The notes under the pieces were generated by a model. It was not told where the DNA came from. It saw only the letters and a program-made list of their open reading frames with translations, and did not search any database. Below, in pieces: positions 41,994 to 53,875 of a stretch of DNA of 64,000 nt. The translations under genes and the position numbers were made by a program. Location: positions 3,813,826 through 3,877,825 of the forward strand of contig CM042090.1 of assembly GCA_023512835.1 (NCBI GenBank), given 5' to 3'. Position 1 is the stretch's first letter; each line of letters opens with the position of its first letter. The DNA comes from Taxillus chinensis (Eukaryota; Streptophyta; Magnoliopsida; Santalales; Loranthaceae).

Positions 41994-42781
41994 GGAGGCT
42001 TTGATGTTGGGCGTTTTAAGCTTGTTCGATCATCAAGAATCATTCCAGGTAAGGATTCCTTTACTTTTCTATTCATTATATGATGTTTAACATGCAAAAT
42101 TTAGAGATTTTATGAATTTCGTGATGAGCCCTAGAATTTGGGGAAAACATGATTTTGATTGTGAACTTTCGAATTAAGGTCATTTTGTTAGCCTAATATG
42201 GCGAGGATGGTTTAAGAACTCATTTTAGGGTCGAATCGATGCTTAAACTGGGTTTTTGAGGTCACCGGACTGGTTTCCGGAAGAACCGCGTGTTGCAGGC
42301 CTGTCTGGGCGAGTACAGATGACAGGGTCGACCTGGGTGGTCGACGTGGTCCGGGTGGTCGACATGGTCGATGTAGGTCGACGTGGTCAACCTGGGTGGT
42401 CGTCTGGTCAACCTAGGTGGTTCATGTGGTCGATGTCGAGGTGGTCAATGTGGTCGACGTCGACCAAGTGCAATTTCCAGAATGTTTTTAAGCTGAGTAG
42501 AGGTACCAGGAGCTTTGCAGCAGCATTTCGAAGGACTATTTACATTGTAAACCATTATGCCTATACTTAAGTTACAATATAAATAAGGAAATACCCCCCA
42601 TTTGGATTCAAAGAAAAATACTAGAAAATCAAATTCTCACTCCTTCAAAATAGAAAAAAATGGGATTTTGTGTAAAATCCCGGAAATATGTAGTTTTTCG
42701 TAGTGGTGACTTTTTGAAAAGTGGGGTTAGACCTCTCAGAAAAATCCCCAAAAATCAGATTATCTTAGTTATGATATGGGG
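41534..42781 (+). mobile_element. Left LTR, truncated at its 3' end
   Basis: Aligns with the right LTR from TGTAATGACC through GATATGGGG, then switches abruptly to pol sequence. The last roughly 766 bp of the LTR are missing. AATATAAATAAGAGG at about 41872 is the likely TATA element. A (GA)n tract spans about 41937-41990. Confidence 0.85.
42318..42470. repeat. GTCGAC-rich array in left LTR
   Basis: About ten degenerate copies of a 13-18 bp motif GTCGAC.TGGGTGG / GTCGACGTGGTC, many containing the palindrome GTCGAC. The right LTR has the same array at 53098-53250, and the 36.9-kb solo LTR has a decayed version. Confidence 0.75.
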
Positions 42782-45568
42782 GTAGGGCCTATCTCGCAGG
42801 TGGCCTATCGGATAGGGCCTACAGAGTTAAGAGAGCTGCAAAAACAACTAGAGGAGTTGGAGGGTAAAAAATTTATTTGGCCAAGTACTTCGCCGTGGGG
42901 AGCACCAGTCCTTTTTGCCAAGAAGGCAGATGGGACATTGCAGTTATGCATTGATTACAGAAAACTGAACCAAGTAACGGTGAAGAACAAGTACTCATTG
43001 CCTCAGATAGATGATTTGTTTGATCAGTTGAGCGGGGCTTAGTGGTTTTCAAAGATAGATTTGAGATCGGGGTATCATCAGTTGAGAGTCAGGAAGGAGG
43101 ATATCCCCAAGACCGCTTTTCGGTGTCGATATGGGCATTATAAGTGGTTGGTGATGCCTTTTGGGCTTACTAATGCACCAGTAGTCTTTATGCAGTTAAT
43201 GAACCAGGTGTTTGCTCCTTACTTGGATTCCTTTGTGGTGGTATTCATTGATGACTCCAAGACCAAATTGGAGCATGTGGAACATTTGGTTGTAGCTTTG
43301 CAGACGTTGAGGGAGCATCAGCGGTATGCCAAGTTCAGTAAGTGTGACTTTTGGATGCAGGAGGTGCATTTCCTTGGCCATGTGATATTAGTTGGAGGAG
43401 TCCGAGTGGTCCCAGCTAAGATCGAGGTAGTGTCATCATGGAGGAGGCCAGTGAATGTGTTTGAGATTCAGAGCTTTTTGGGCTTGACAAGGTATTATCG
43501 ACGCTTTGTGGAGGGGTTCTCCCGTTTGTCGGCACCGTTGACAGCGTTGACTCGGAAGGGGGTCAAATTTGAGTGGACTGACAAGTGTCAGCAGGCTTTT
43601 GAGACTTTGAAAGCTCGGTTGACCACCGCGCCAGTGTTGAGGCTACCACGAGAGGGGGTGCCTTATGAGGTGTATTGTGATGCATCCAGAGTAGGCCTGG
43701 GGTGTGTGCTGATGCAAGAACGCAATGTAATTGCGTATGGTTCGAGGTAGTTGAAACCTCATGAGTTGAACTACCCCACACATGATTTAGAGTTGGCGGC
43801 AGTAATCTTTGCCTTAAAGAGTTGGCAACATTATATTCTGGGGGACAGGTTTGTGGTGTATACAGACCATCAGAGTCTTCAGTATATCTTTACCCAGAAG
43901 GATTTGAACCTGAGGCAGCGTCGGTGGATAGAGTATCTACAGACGTTTGATTTTACCCTTGCATATACCCCTGGCAAGGGGAATGTAGTGGCAGATGCCC
44001 TAAGTAGGAAGGGCAAGACCGAGGTGGCTATGAGAGAATGGAAACTGATGGAGCAGTTGGATATATTGCAACTCTAGCCTAGTACCTCTGAGAGAGGACT
44101 GGTTTTGAGCCCTATTGTTGTGGTGCCTGAATTATATCAGCGAGTCCGAGAGGGCCAATTGGGGGATGATGAGTGTGAGGCACTCCGTGCGCGGATTTTA
44201 GCTAGGGAGCTAGCAGGAGATTGGGCCGAGGGTCCTGAGCATGAGTTGACCTTTTAGGGGCGTCTGATTATGGCGTCTCCTCTTTATAAGGATGTGATGA
44301 GGGACTTCCATCAGTCTAGAGTTGCTATTCATCCAGGAGGCACCAAGATGTACCATTCTCTTCGGAGACATTTTTGGTGGCCTGGGATGAAGAGGGATGT
44401 GGCAGAGTTTGTTTCTGCATGCCTTACCTGCCAACAGGTAAAGGCGGAGCACCAGCGTCCAGCGGGTATGTTGCAGCCCTTAGCAGTGGGAAAGTGGAAA
44501 TGGGATCACATTACAATGGATTTCGTGATCGGACTTCCACCTACCTCAGGGAGGAAGGACATGATTTGGGTTATTGTGGATCGACTGACCAAATCAGCCC
44601 ATTTTCTAGCTATACGGGAGCGGGATCCAATTGGGGCTTTGAGCCAGTTGTATATCAGTGAGATTGTGAGGTTGCGTAGGGTGCCCTCATACATTGTATC
44701 GGATAGGGATGCGAGGTTTACATCCCGATTTTGGGCAGGTTTGCAGGAGGCTTTGGGGACAAAGCTGAACTTGAGTATAGCTTTTCATCCTGAGATGGAT
44801 GGTCAGTCTGAGAGGACGATCCAGACCTTGGAGGATATGCTGCGAGCATGTGTGTTAGATTTTGGGGGTTCGTGGGCCACTCACCTACCTTTAGTGGAAT
44901 TTGCTTACAACAACAGCTATCAGGCGTCCATTGGGATGGAACCATTTGAGGCATTGTATGGGAGGCCTTGTCGGTCTCCATTGTGTTGGACTGAGGTGGG
45001 CGAGGCCGCACTATTGGGACCACAACTGGTTCAGGAGGCCACCGAGAAGGTGAAAATGATTCGTCAGCGTTTATTGACAGCCCAGAGCAGGCAGAAATCC
45101 TATGCGGATCAGAGGTGAAGGCCTTTAGAGTTTTCCGTGGGTGATAATGTATTCCTCCGTGTGTCCCCGAGGAAAGGACATCGACGGTTTGGGAAGGGTT
45201 CCAAACTATCGCTGAGATTTATTGGCTCTTTTGAGATTTTGAACTGGGTTGGTCCTGTGGCATATCGATTGGCTCTTCCGCCACGATTGAGTAGGGTGCA
45301 CAGTGTGTTCCACGTGTCACAATTGCGGAAATATCATCCAGACCCAGCTCATATGATTGATTGGGGAGATCTGTATATTGCTGATGATATCTCTATTGTT
45401 GAGGTTCTTGTTCAGGTATTGGACATGTGAGAGAAGCTTTTGCGAGGCAGAGCTATCCCTTTGGTTTGTGTCTTGTGGAGACACCATGGCATGGAGGAGG
45501 AAACATGGGAACGTGAGGCAGAGATGCAAGAGCATTACCCAGGGTTGTTCGAGGACGAACAATCCTGA
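42782..45568 (+). pseudogene. Ty3/gypsy pol remnant: RT, RNase H, integrase, chromodomain-like tail
   Basis: One reading frame runs the whole length with no frameshift, but is broken by six internal stops: TAG at 43040, 43748, 44075 and 44255, TGA at 45116 and 45428. It ends at a TGA at 45566-45568. Reverse transcriptase ([31 protein letters not shown]) is followed by RNase H with its acidic residues (YCDAS, DLELAA, YTDHQSL, VADALSRK). Integrase has an H-C zinc finger (HPGGTKMYHSL ... CLTCQQ) and the D, D, E positions (TMDFVIGLP, VSDRDARF, DGQSERTIQ). The tail LRGRAIPLV...ETWERE is chromodomain-like. After FIDD about four codons normally present in the family are missing. It cannot make a full polyprotein. 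Confidence 0.92.
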
Positions 45569-45954
45569 AGGAGGGAGGTGGCGAGAGCCTTATATGGTAT
45601 GTGTAAGTATGCTTATTGTGTTTACCATTTTAATTTCTATATAGTTGTGTTGAACATATGTGCTATGTTTGGTATTATGTGCATATGTGAGATGCAATGA
45701 GCTATGCGAGGTGATGTTTTGCACTTTATTTGTGGGGTTGTTTGTGCCTTGCCAGTTTCGGCTTGTTGTAAGGACTGTGAGCTGTGAGCTGTGGTACACC
45801 CGTGTGATGGGTGGCATGTTTGTGAGTGTTAATGTTATGTGAGACTTTGAGTTGGGATTTTGCGATGGATTTGTTGAGTGTGAGTGTGACCTTGTATTGT
45901 TGTTTGACCCCTATGTTTCTTTTCGAGGATGAAAAGTCTTTAAGGGGGAGAGGA
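45569..45954 (+). other. Gypsy 3' untranslated region and polypurine tract
   Basis: About 370 bp of non-coding sequence after the pol stop, ending in AAGGGGGAGAGGA at 45942-45954 directly before the right LTR. This purine run is the expected primer for plus-strand synthesis. Confidence 0.8.
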
Positions 45955-46354
45955 TGTAATGACTCGTGTTTGGGGTTCAAGGAGATAGCCATGGGAGGGA
46001 AGACACATTGAGGGATGTGACTATCAGTACGACGATATACGCATCGAATAGAGAGTTTTGACTGTGAGTGAGACCGATTCCGGGTCGGGGCCTCGAGTGG
46101 CCCGATTGTTGACTTTCTCGAGGTTTGTTGGTTGATTTTGCGTTTGAGCAGTCAACTGGGTTAGAAAATATCTGGATAGTGATGTACTTGTCATTTCGAG
46201 CATTTTGACTATACTTGGGCTCAATTTGGAGTTCGTGACCACGGGACGTCGAATAGTTTTTTTTGGGATTTATTAATTTAAAAAAATACAGAAATATAAA
46301 TAAGAGGAAAGGATAAGCTTCCACATTACGTTTCTTTGGTTCATACGTTGGAGA

Positions 46355-49300
46355 TAGGGCTGTAAATAAACCAAACATTGATGAACAAGCTCGCGTTCGG
46401 CTCGATAAAAGATCGTTTATGCTCGTTCGTTAAGGAATAGTGTCATTCGTGAACAGTTCGCGAACACCATTGTGATATTCGTGAACATGTTCGCGAACGT
46501 TCTCGAACAAGTGTTCGCAAACAGTTCGTAAATATTGTTCGTGTTCGTGAAAATTATTTATGAACAAAAAATTAAAAAATCAATTAATATGTATAAAAGT
46601 TGTTTTATTAAATATAAATATATGGTTTTGATTTATTTGTTGATTATTACTATTATTATAATATTTTTAGTGAACTATTCCTCCTAAGGGGGAGGCCTTT
46701 CACCTTTCTTTTCTCTCAGCACGCTATCTAGTTTATCCGAGATACGTGTGGTTTTTGTTTTAATCCAATTCACCCCTCTCTCCCTTTCACTTTATTCCCT
46801 CCAGTGCCTTTTCTATTTTTTTCACTTCTTCCTCTAGCTCACTTTTTTACATGGATAAGTAGATATTTTACAAAACATCCTAAGGACACCTTGGACTGTT
46901 CATCTCCCCACACCCGCACCCCCGCGTGGGGCCCAAGACTTGGTTAGAGAAGTGTCTTTGTGAGTCCGAGTCTGGTGGTCCCTCCGGTCCCTGTGTTCTT
47001 CTTTTTCTCTTCTCGCGCGCCGATACTTTACTTTGAGCGTGTCTTCTTGGTCCTGTTTTTCCTCCCGAGAGCTCCTACTCCTTCGGTCTATACTTCCACC
47101 TTTTCCTTCCTTCTCGCATGTGTTCTCCGATTGTCCTTCTCTATGTGTTCTACCCAAGTCCTTCCGGCAGAGTCCGTTCCTTCTCGCATCTATTTTCCTT
47201 CTCCGTCTTATTTTCCTTCTCCCCTTATCCCTTACTCCCTTATCCTTCTCCCCTTCTCCTCTCCATTGTTCTTTTTTACCAGTTTTAACCTACTCTTTCC
47301 GATCAGGATTTGTTCCGTCCTTACTTTGTCTCACAGCTCTTTGGATTAGTGACTCCTTCGCAATATCAAAAACCAAGGATCTGACACGGCTTTCGCATTA
47401 TCCATTTTGACCACTCTCCCCATTGAGCCTAACTTTGACGTAAGCAACAATCAAATACACCACCATTTCTTATCCCTAATCAACCCTTATCTTTTTCCAA
47501 GGCATAAGGCTACTATTAGATCATAGCCTTTTCTTAGCTCCATTGCCAGTCGAAAGGTGGAGGTTGGCTCCAGTTGTCCACGAAACGTTGCACAAGGCTC
47601 ACCATCCATTGGGCACTCTCTTGGTGTCTGAGTTTCCGAGCGGGGGGACCACTTTTTTCACCTTTAGCGAGGTTCCCATTTTTTTCTAAAGTCTCCACAC
47701 AAATCTGAGAATCTCCTTGGATCATAGAATATGAGTGTGGCCTCCATAGGGGAGAGAGTTTTCATGGCGCTCTTTGTTCCCACGGAAGAACATTCAACAG
47801 GCGATTAACAAGTGCCCTCTTGTAGAGACACCTCATCTCCTTTACCGAAGTATCAAGTCTTCTAGAAGAGTCCTTTCTCACAGAGTAATGGCGAGAAAGG
47901 AACTTTAAAGACTCTTTCAGACAAGCCAGCTCACCCATCAGGGTCTAGGGACAAGGGGCAGGGGCCAGCGCGAGAGGGGAAGGGAGAGGGGAGGAACATC
48001 GCACCAAGGAGAAAAAGAGGGGCGCAAGACTTTAAGGAGGGAGAAGTAGGACCGGAGGAAAGGCAGGGCAGCTCGGGGAGCAGGGCCGGAAGACCCGGGC
48101 CACGAGAGGCCGGGCAGGGGGGCCCCGCGCCGCCACCGGGCCCAGGGCAGGGCGCAAGGCGGGGGGGGGGGGGCGGCCACCAAACCCAGGGGGGGGCCCG
48201 CCCGAGAGGCCCCCAGCACGGGGGCCGCCCGCGCCGGGGCAACACCGGCAGGCGCGCTGACAAGGTTGCCTCCGACCTCACCCGGACCCCCCTTCCTTTT
48301 TCAGAGGAAACCCACAGAAGACCCAGCACAGAGGCAAGCAGGGATCAAAGGGGGGGGATTCGGCCCACACCGAGAGGCTTTCTTCCTCAACAAGCGAGGG
48401 CACACCAGGCTAAGGGAGGTCCTAGAGAAGCACACCTAGGGTTAGAAACACAACAGAAAAAAGGAACAGCAACAACCAGCTAGGGACTAAGTGGCCGTTG
48501 CAATTGCAGGCAGTTGGCTTCAGCGAGGGAGGGACGTCAAAGGCGGTCAGCGGGGACCCACAGCCACTTTTGTACCACCGAGGACGCTTGCCCCGGACTT
48601 TTCCTCACCCCCCGGCAGAGCTACGGGGACTTTCCCCATCCTCTCGTCGCCGTCCTTTTGCGCTCATCTTTACTCATCACTTTTCCGCCCATTTCCCTTA
48701 GCGTAATGGAGTTCAGCCTTTTCGGAGGGTCACAGATCCAGCTTTCCCCACTCCAGGTGGATTACCAAACAGGAACGGTCAGGATCCAGCTCTTTCAGCC
48801 AGCGTTTGGTTGTTTAGCCAGGTCACTCCTAGAGAGGTTAACCCATCGGGAGGGCTTTGGTCCTTTCTTGCACTGTTCCAAGAATAGCTTTTTAAACAGA
48901 CCTGACGCCACTCTTATCTCGTGTCAGCCCATTGCCGGGAAGGCGACGGTCGAAGCACTTCTCCAGCACCCCGGGCGCTCTTCACCACGAGCATCTATTT
49001 CCAAGACCGCCGCCGCCTTTTGTCAGCCTCCAAGTCGCATCAGCCCGAGGGAGCGGCCCTTTGGTCCGAGTCCCAAATCCTCCCTTTGAGTCCTAGACCG
49101 TTTAGGTGCTCCTTGGGTTCCATTCGGCCAAGCAAGGCAACTGTCGGGCGATTGAGAGAGCGGCCGATCATCCTCTGTCCATTTCATATCGTCCATATCC
49201 GGACTAACGCCGCACTGGGTTTTGACGGGGAACCTTCATCCACTCTTATAGACCAGTGTCCCGATTGTAGATTCCTTCCTTTAATTTTTCCACCAGAGGG

Positions 49301-52300
49301 CCCCATCATGCTCATTTCAACTTGCTCGTCATCACTAGCAACTCTTCCAGCTCGGTTTGTTGATCCAAAAGTACGTCCACGTATTCACGAGGTGTCCTTT
49401 CTCTTGTCTAGAAATAGGGTGGTTCTTCTTCCTTTTTGGGTAGAGCAAGGTCCAAAGTGTCGCCCGGGAGCTTCTTCAACCAAGCTCAAGTTACAGAGCC
49501 CGCCTTGTTGCCGGAGGTTGTTCCACCCTCCTCTTAAGGTCTCCATTCGGCTCTGCGTCCATTTGATAACTAGGTTTTCATAGAGCGCAACTCTGCCTCA
49601 GCCACGGCGGTTTCATCTTCTATTCCTCTTCTTGACGATTCCTTTCACCTTTGTTCCGGTTCTTTCCATCTATCGTTTGTTCCACCCCATTTACCCACCG
49701 GCCCTTTCTAGGTCCCCATTTTTCTCTTATTTTCTCTTTTGCACTTCTACCATCCAGAGCTTCATCACCACCTTTGTTCTTTGGGCAGGGGACCAGTTTG
49801 AGGGGCCTCTTTCTTACACCACGGACCCAACACACCAGGGGGTTGTCCACTCTGCTGTGTTTGTCCACGCTCTTCCAGTTGGGGTTCGACACGGTCTTCT
49901 CCGAGTAGATGTTTCCGTTTTAGAGGTACGGTGACCATGGTTCTCACCTTTTCGCGCCGCGCAGGGCTTTGTCCAGGAGTTTGTCCGGCGCGGAGCAGTG
50001 CCGGGCTAGCGCCGTCCAGTCTCCGAGACCCATATTCCTGTTTTCGGAGCCACGTGGTTGGTCGGGAGGTCAACGATTCTACTTTATCCGTTTTGTTAAC
50101 CAATAGGACCACTTTGACCATCGAGTTCTTCATCAAGGTTCATGGGTTCTTCACTTTAAGTTTTCTATTAGACCCAAGCCTCGGCACACAAACCCATCAT
50201 CGTTTTGGTTCAATTTTTCGGTCTCTTTCCATATCATAAGACACCAAGCTCTGAAAGGTTTCCTCTCCACATCTAAGGTGTTTTCATGGTAGATTTTTAG
50301 TTCCAAAAACAACACGCCAACCAGAGGCCCCCATGGCACCAATACAAGTCTCTCCCACCCCATTTTTTGGGTTCAAAAGTCATTCCTTACAAAGATCTCT
50401 TTCAAAACACCATGACCCCGATTACCTCCTAGTTCTATCCAAGGATCTACAAGATGTTCAAAGTTTGATCCTTTTTTTGGCCCCAGGTTGAACATCGACC
50501 ACAAGGTCACAAGAAGCCACAGCCGAGGGGCTTTGTTCTTGCTAAAGTTTGGCCAAGCTTCGGGTCCGGACAGTTGGGACAAAGACAGTGTCTATTACAA
50601 GTCTTAAGTTCAAAGCCCCTGCATCCACTCTTCATCTCTTCTAGGAACAACAGTCAAGTTCAACCAAGATGTCCCCATCTCTTGACCGGTCTTAACTCTC
50701 CGTTTTCCCGGTGTTCAGGCCCTTTGTCCAGTCACACTATACTTTAAACCTTCGACACCTTACTGTCCACCTTCCTTTTGCCCAAGGCGGCCTTTTTTCA
50801 TTCTTCAGTCCCCTCATTCCGAGCCCTATCAGGATCCCTTCTTTGATTTATCTTTCTTGACCCATCTCCAGAGAGCCAGCACCTTGGTGCCACTCAGGGT
50901 GATTGCCTTCATTTTTTGTTAGACTCTTGCTTTCCAGGACTTCTTGTTGTTTTCTTCTTTTTTTGGTTCGGGGCCTCCTTTTATTTATTTTTTTTCTCAA
51001 GACCCTTTTATAAACTATCTTTTTTGAATTGTCAAAGCATAGAAATCACTTCAGAAAGCCCATTTCAAGCAGACCTAACATTCTGGACCTTGAATTACTT
51101 TCTTTCTTTTTGTCAGTTTGCTTTAACACAGCCTTCCTTATCTTTAGGCAAACCCGCCCAACACTAGCCAAAGAACACCACTTTAGTCTAAAGGGTAGAG
51201 CGAGGCCCGGCTCAGGGGGGCCCGTATGATCCCTAAGGGAGGCTTTTCTTTTCTTCTTTTTCCTTTTCCGTTCAGTCTTTTGTCTTTTCTATCTTTGCGA
51301 GATTGGTTTTGAGATGTTTTCCTTATCTGACCACTTCTTTTCACTCCTTTTGAGTCAGGTTCAGCTTTTCCTTTCCATTCTTTGTCTTTGGTTTTATCTC
51401 TTTCTTTTCAGATCACGCAGGGCTATTCTCGAGAGCTCAGAGAAGGCCCATTTGCCAGGCCGTTCACGCCTCCCAGGTTCCTCCTCTTCTTCCGAGCCCC
51501 ATTTTTTCCGCGCCTTTCTCTTCTCTTGTGTTTCAGGTGGAGGCGTCCTTTCCTTTTTGCCACCTCTTTGGCTTCCCCCCTTTCAACTTCGGCCCTCCTC
51601 CTTTAACGGGGCTCTCATCCTTTTTTTTGTAATCCCAAGGTCAGGCTCTCTCCTCCTCGTCAAAACGCCGACGTCCGTATCATCATTCCTCAGAGTTTGC
51701 TCGCTTGGCACCCTTTCTTTTCCGAGCTTTTTTTCTCTCCTCAGTCTTCTCGAGTCCACTTCATATTCTAAGGGACCCTTTTCACTCCGTTGTGGACCCA
51801 GGAGCGAGCTGTATGGATGCTCATTGGCTTCCTAGAGACTCCCGAAGAGCTTTCGGTCGCCCGTTTTGACCTAAGATCCCCACCCCAAAGCTTGCCCACT
51901 GCCGCCACGCCCTTTCCCCCCCGCTCTTTCATCTGGTACCTGCCTCCTTCCATTTCCGTCCGTCTGAGACACAGAGTCAGGCAACCCCCACACCGAAACG
52001 GGCGAGCCACCCTGGCAGGGGGCCTTTTCCCGGAGGGCTCCCCCCAAGGGAAGCCTTCTGCCTTAGAGGGGCCAGCCACCGCCGCCAAGGGGGGGGGCTC
52101 TTTCGCTCTTCTTTCTCTAAGACGCCTTCCAGTTTTTGTTTTCCAAGCCCAAACCTCTCCCTCACTCCCCCCCTTTTCTATTTTTGCCTTCTTCCTCTGC
52201 TCCTTTTTCGGCAAACCCAGACCCCCACTCCCCCCCCCCCAACGGTGCGCCCACAGCCCAGCCCCGTCCCCCCCCCACACCCCCCGTGCCCCTGCCCCGC

Positions 52301-52696
52301 GCCCCACTTTTTCTTCCCCCACCCTTATCCCTTTTTTCTCCCCCCCACCCCAAACCCAAAACATGAACTATATATAGCAATTGTTTAAACATATTAAACA
52401 AAGATAATGCAACCTAACATTTAATTAAGTATACTTTTTTGAATAAGTTTACGATATTGATTCTTTTTGTAGATTTTTACGATTTTATAATTATGTTCGT
52501 AAACGTTCGTGAACAAGTTTTCTGAACACATTTTGTGAACGTTCGTGAACTGTTCGTGAACAAAAGAGTAATGTTTGTGAACAGTTCATGAACATCATAA
52601 TTTAAGGCTCGTGTTCGTTTCGGTTCGTTAATGGATAGTAACAAACATGTTCGAACACCTTACTGCTCGGTTCGGCTCGGTTCGTTTGTAGCCCTA
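46355..52696. mobile_element. 6.3-kb hAT-type element with GTTCGTGAAC subterminal arrays
   Basis: Flanked by an exact 8-bp duplication GTTGGAGA (46347-46354 and 52697-52704), it cleanly interrupts the gypsy LTR. The ends are TAGGGCTGTAAATAAACC and the complement of TAGGGCTACAAACGAACC. Within about 200 bp of each end lie many copies of GTTCGTGAAC, TTCGCGAAC and GAACA/TGTTC, as expected of transposase-binding repeats. No transposase frame was recognised. The interior is the GC-rich island at 46679-52363. Confidence 0.85.
46679..52363. other. Pyrimidine-rich GC island inside hAT element, unidentified
   Basis: Composition switches sharply from AT-rich hAT ends to C/T-rich, GC-rich sequence, flanked on both sides by TGAACTAT (46671-46678 and 52364-52371). 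The plus strand is strongly C/T biased over most of its length; a shorter purine-rich part lies at about 47940-48450. Many overlapping frames of 60-220 codons exist on both strands, but none has a recognisable domain, and they look like by-products of few AT-rich stops. It could be a captured host segment or a nested non-coding retroelement. Confidence 0.6.
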
Positions 52697-52711
52697 GTTG
52701 GAGAGCTAGGG

Positions 52712-52760
<49 letters not shown>

Positions 52761-53097
52761 CTTGGAGGCTTTGATTTGGGGCGTTTTAAGCTTGTTCGAT
52801 CATCAAGAATCATTCCAGGTAGGGATTCCTTTACTCTTCTATTCATTATATGATGTTTAACATGCAAAATTTAGAGATTTTATGAATTTCGTGATGAGCC
52901 CTAGAATTTGGGAAAAACGTGATTTTGATTGTGAACTTTCGAATTAAGGTCGTTTTGTTAGCCTAATATGGTGAGGATGGTTTAAGAACTCATTTTAGGG
53001 TCGAATCGATGCTTAAAACGGGTTTTTGAGGTCACCGGACTGGTTTCTGGAAGAATCGCGCGTTGCAGGCCCGTCTAGGCGAGTACAGATGACAGGG

Positions 53098-53250
53098 TCG
53101 ACTTGGGCAGTCGATGTGGTTGACCTGGGTGGTCGACGTGGTCGATGTAGGTCGATATGGTCGACCTGGGTGGTCGACATGGTCGACCTCGGTGGCTGTC
53201 AAGTCGATGTGGTCGACGTCGACCAAGTAATGTGGTCGACGTCGACCAAG
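53098..53250. repeat. GTCGAC-rich array in right LTR
   Basis: Counterpart of the left LTR array. It carries an extra tandem copy of the roughly 22-bp unit ending GTCGACGTCGACCAAGT (53209-53250) that the left LTR lacks. Confidence 0.75.
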
Positions 53251-53659
53251 TGCAATTTCCAGAATGTTTTTAAGCTGAGTAGAGGTACCAGGAGCCTTGC
53301 AGCAGTGTTCCGAAGGACTATTTACATTGTAAACCATTATGCCTATACTTAAGTTACAATGTAAATAAGGAAATACCCCTCATTTGGATTCAAAGAAAAA
53401 TACTAGAAAATCAAATTCTCACTCCTTCAAAATAGGAAAAATGGGATTTTGTGTAAAATCCCGGAAATATGTAGTTTTTCTTAGTGGTGACTTTTTAAAA
53501 AGGGGGGTTAGACCTCTCAGAAAAATCCCCAAAAATCAGATTATCTTAGTTATGATATGGGGAGCCAATGTCGGGACTTTTTATTTCAAAAAAATAGTTT
53601 CCATGAGAATTCTCTCTCTCGGTCAAGACATGAGGATAGAGTTGTGAACTCAAGTGGTC

Positions 53660-53875
53660 ATGTGGGCCTGCGAGGCTATCTTGATAAGCTTGGGAGGTTA
53701 CTGTTGAGGACCTGAGAGGTGAGATTTGTTCAGAGCCTAAGAGGCTATTGTGCTTCAGAGGTAAGACTATGCCTGAGAGGTAATATTGTGTCTGAGAGGC
53801 ACTGCTGTGCCCGAGGGGCAGTACTGTGTGCTTAAAAGGCAATGTTTGGGATTACCTGAGAGGTTTTCTTTCCTT
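53660..53875. repeat. Tandem array of CCTGAGAGG units in right LTR
   Basis: About eight degenerate units of roughly 25-32 bp built on CCTGAGAGGTAATATTGTG / CTGAGAGGCACTGCTGTG. They lie in the LTR part that is missing from the left LTR. Confidence 0.7.

Noticed and set aside
42256..42570. 104-codon frame rich in VDVV / MWSM
   Set aside because: It is the translation of the GTCGAC array in the LTR.
48514..49583. Overlapping frames of 191 and 220 codons
   Set aside because: They lie in the pyrimidine-rich island, overlap other frames and match no family.
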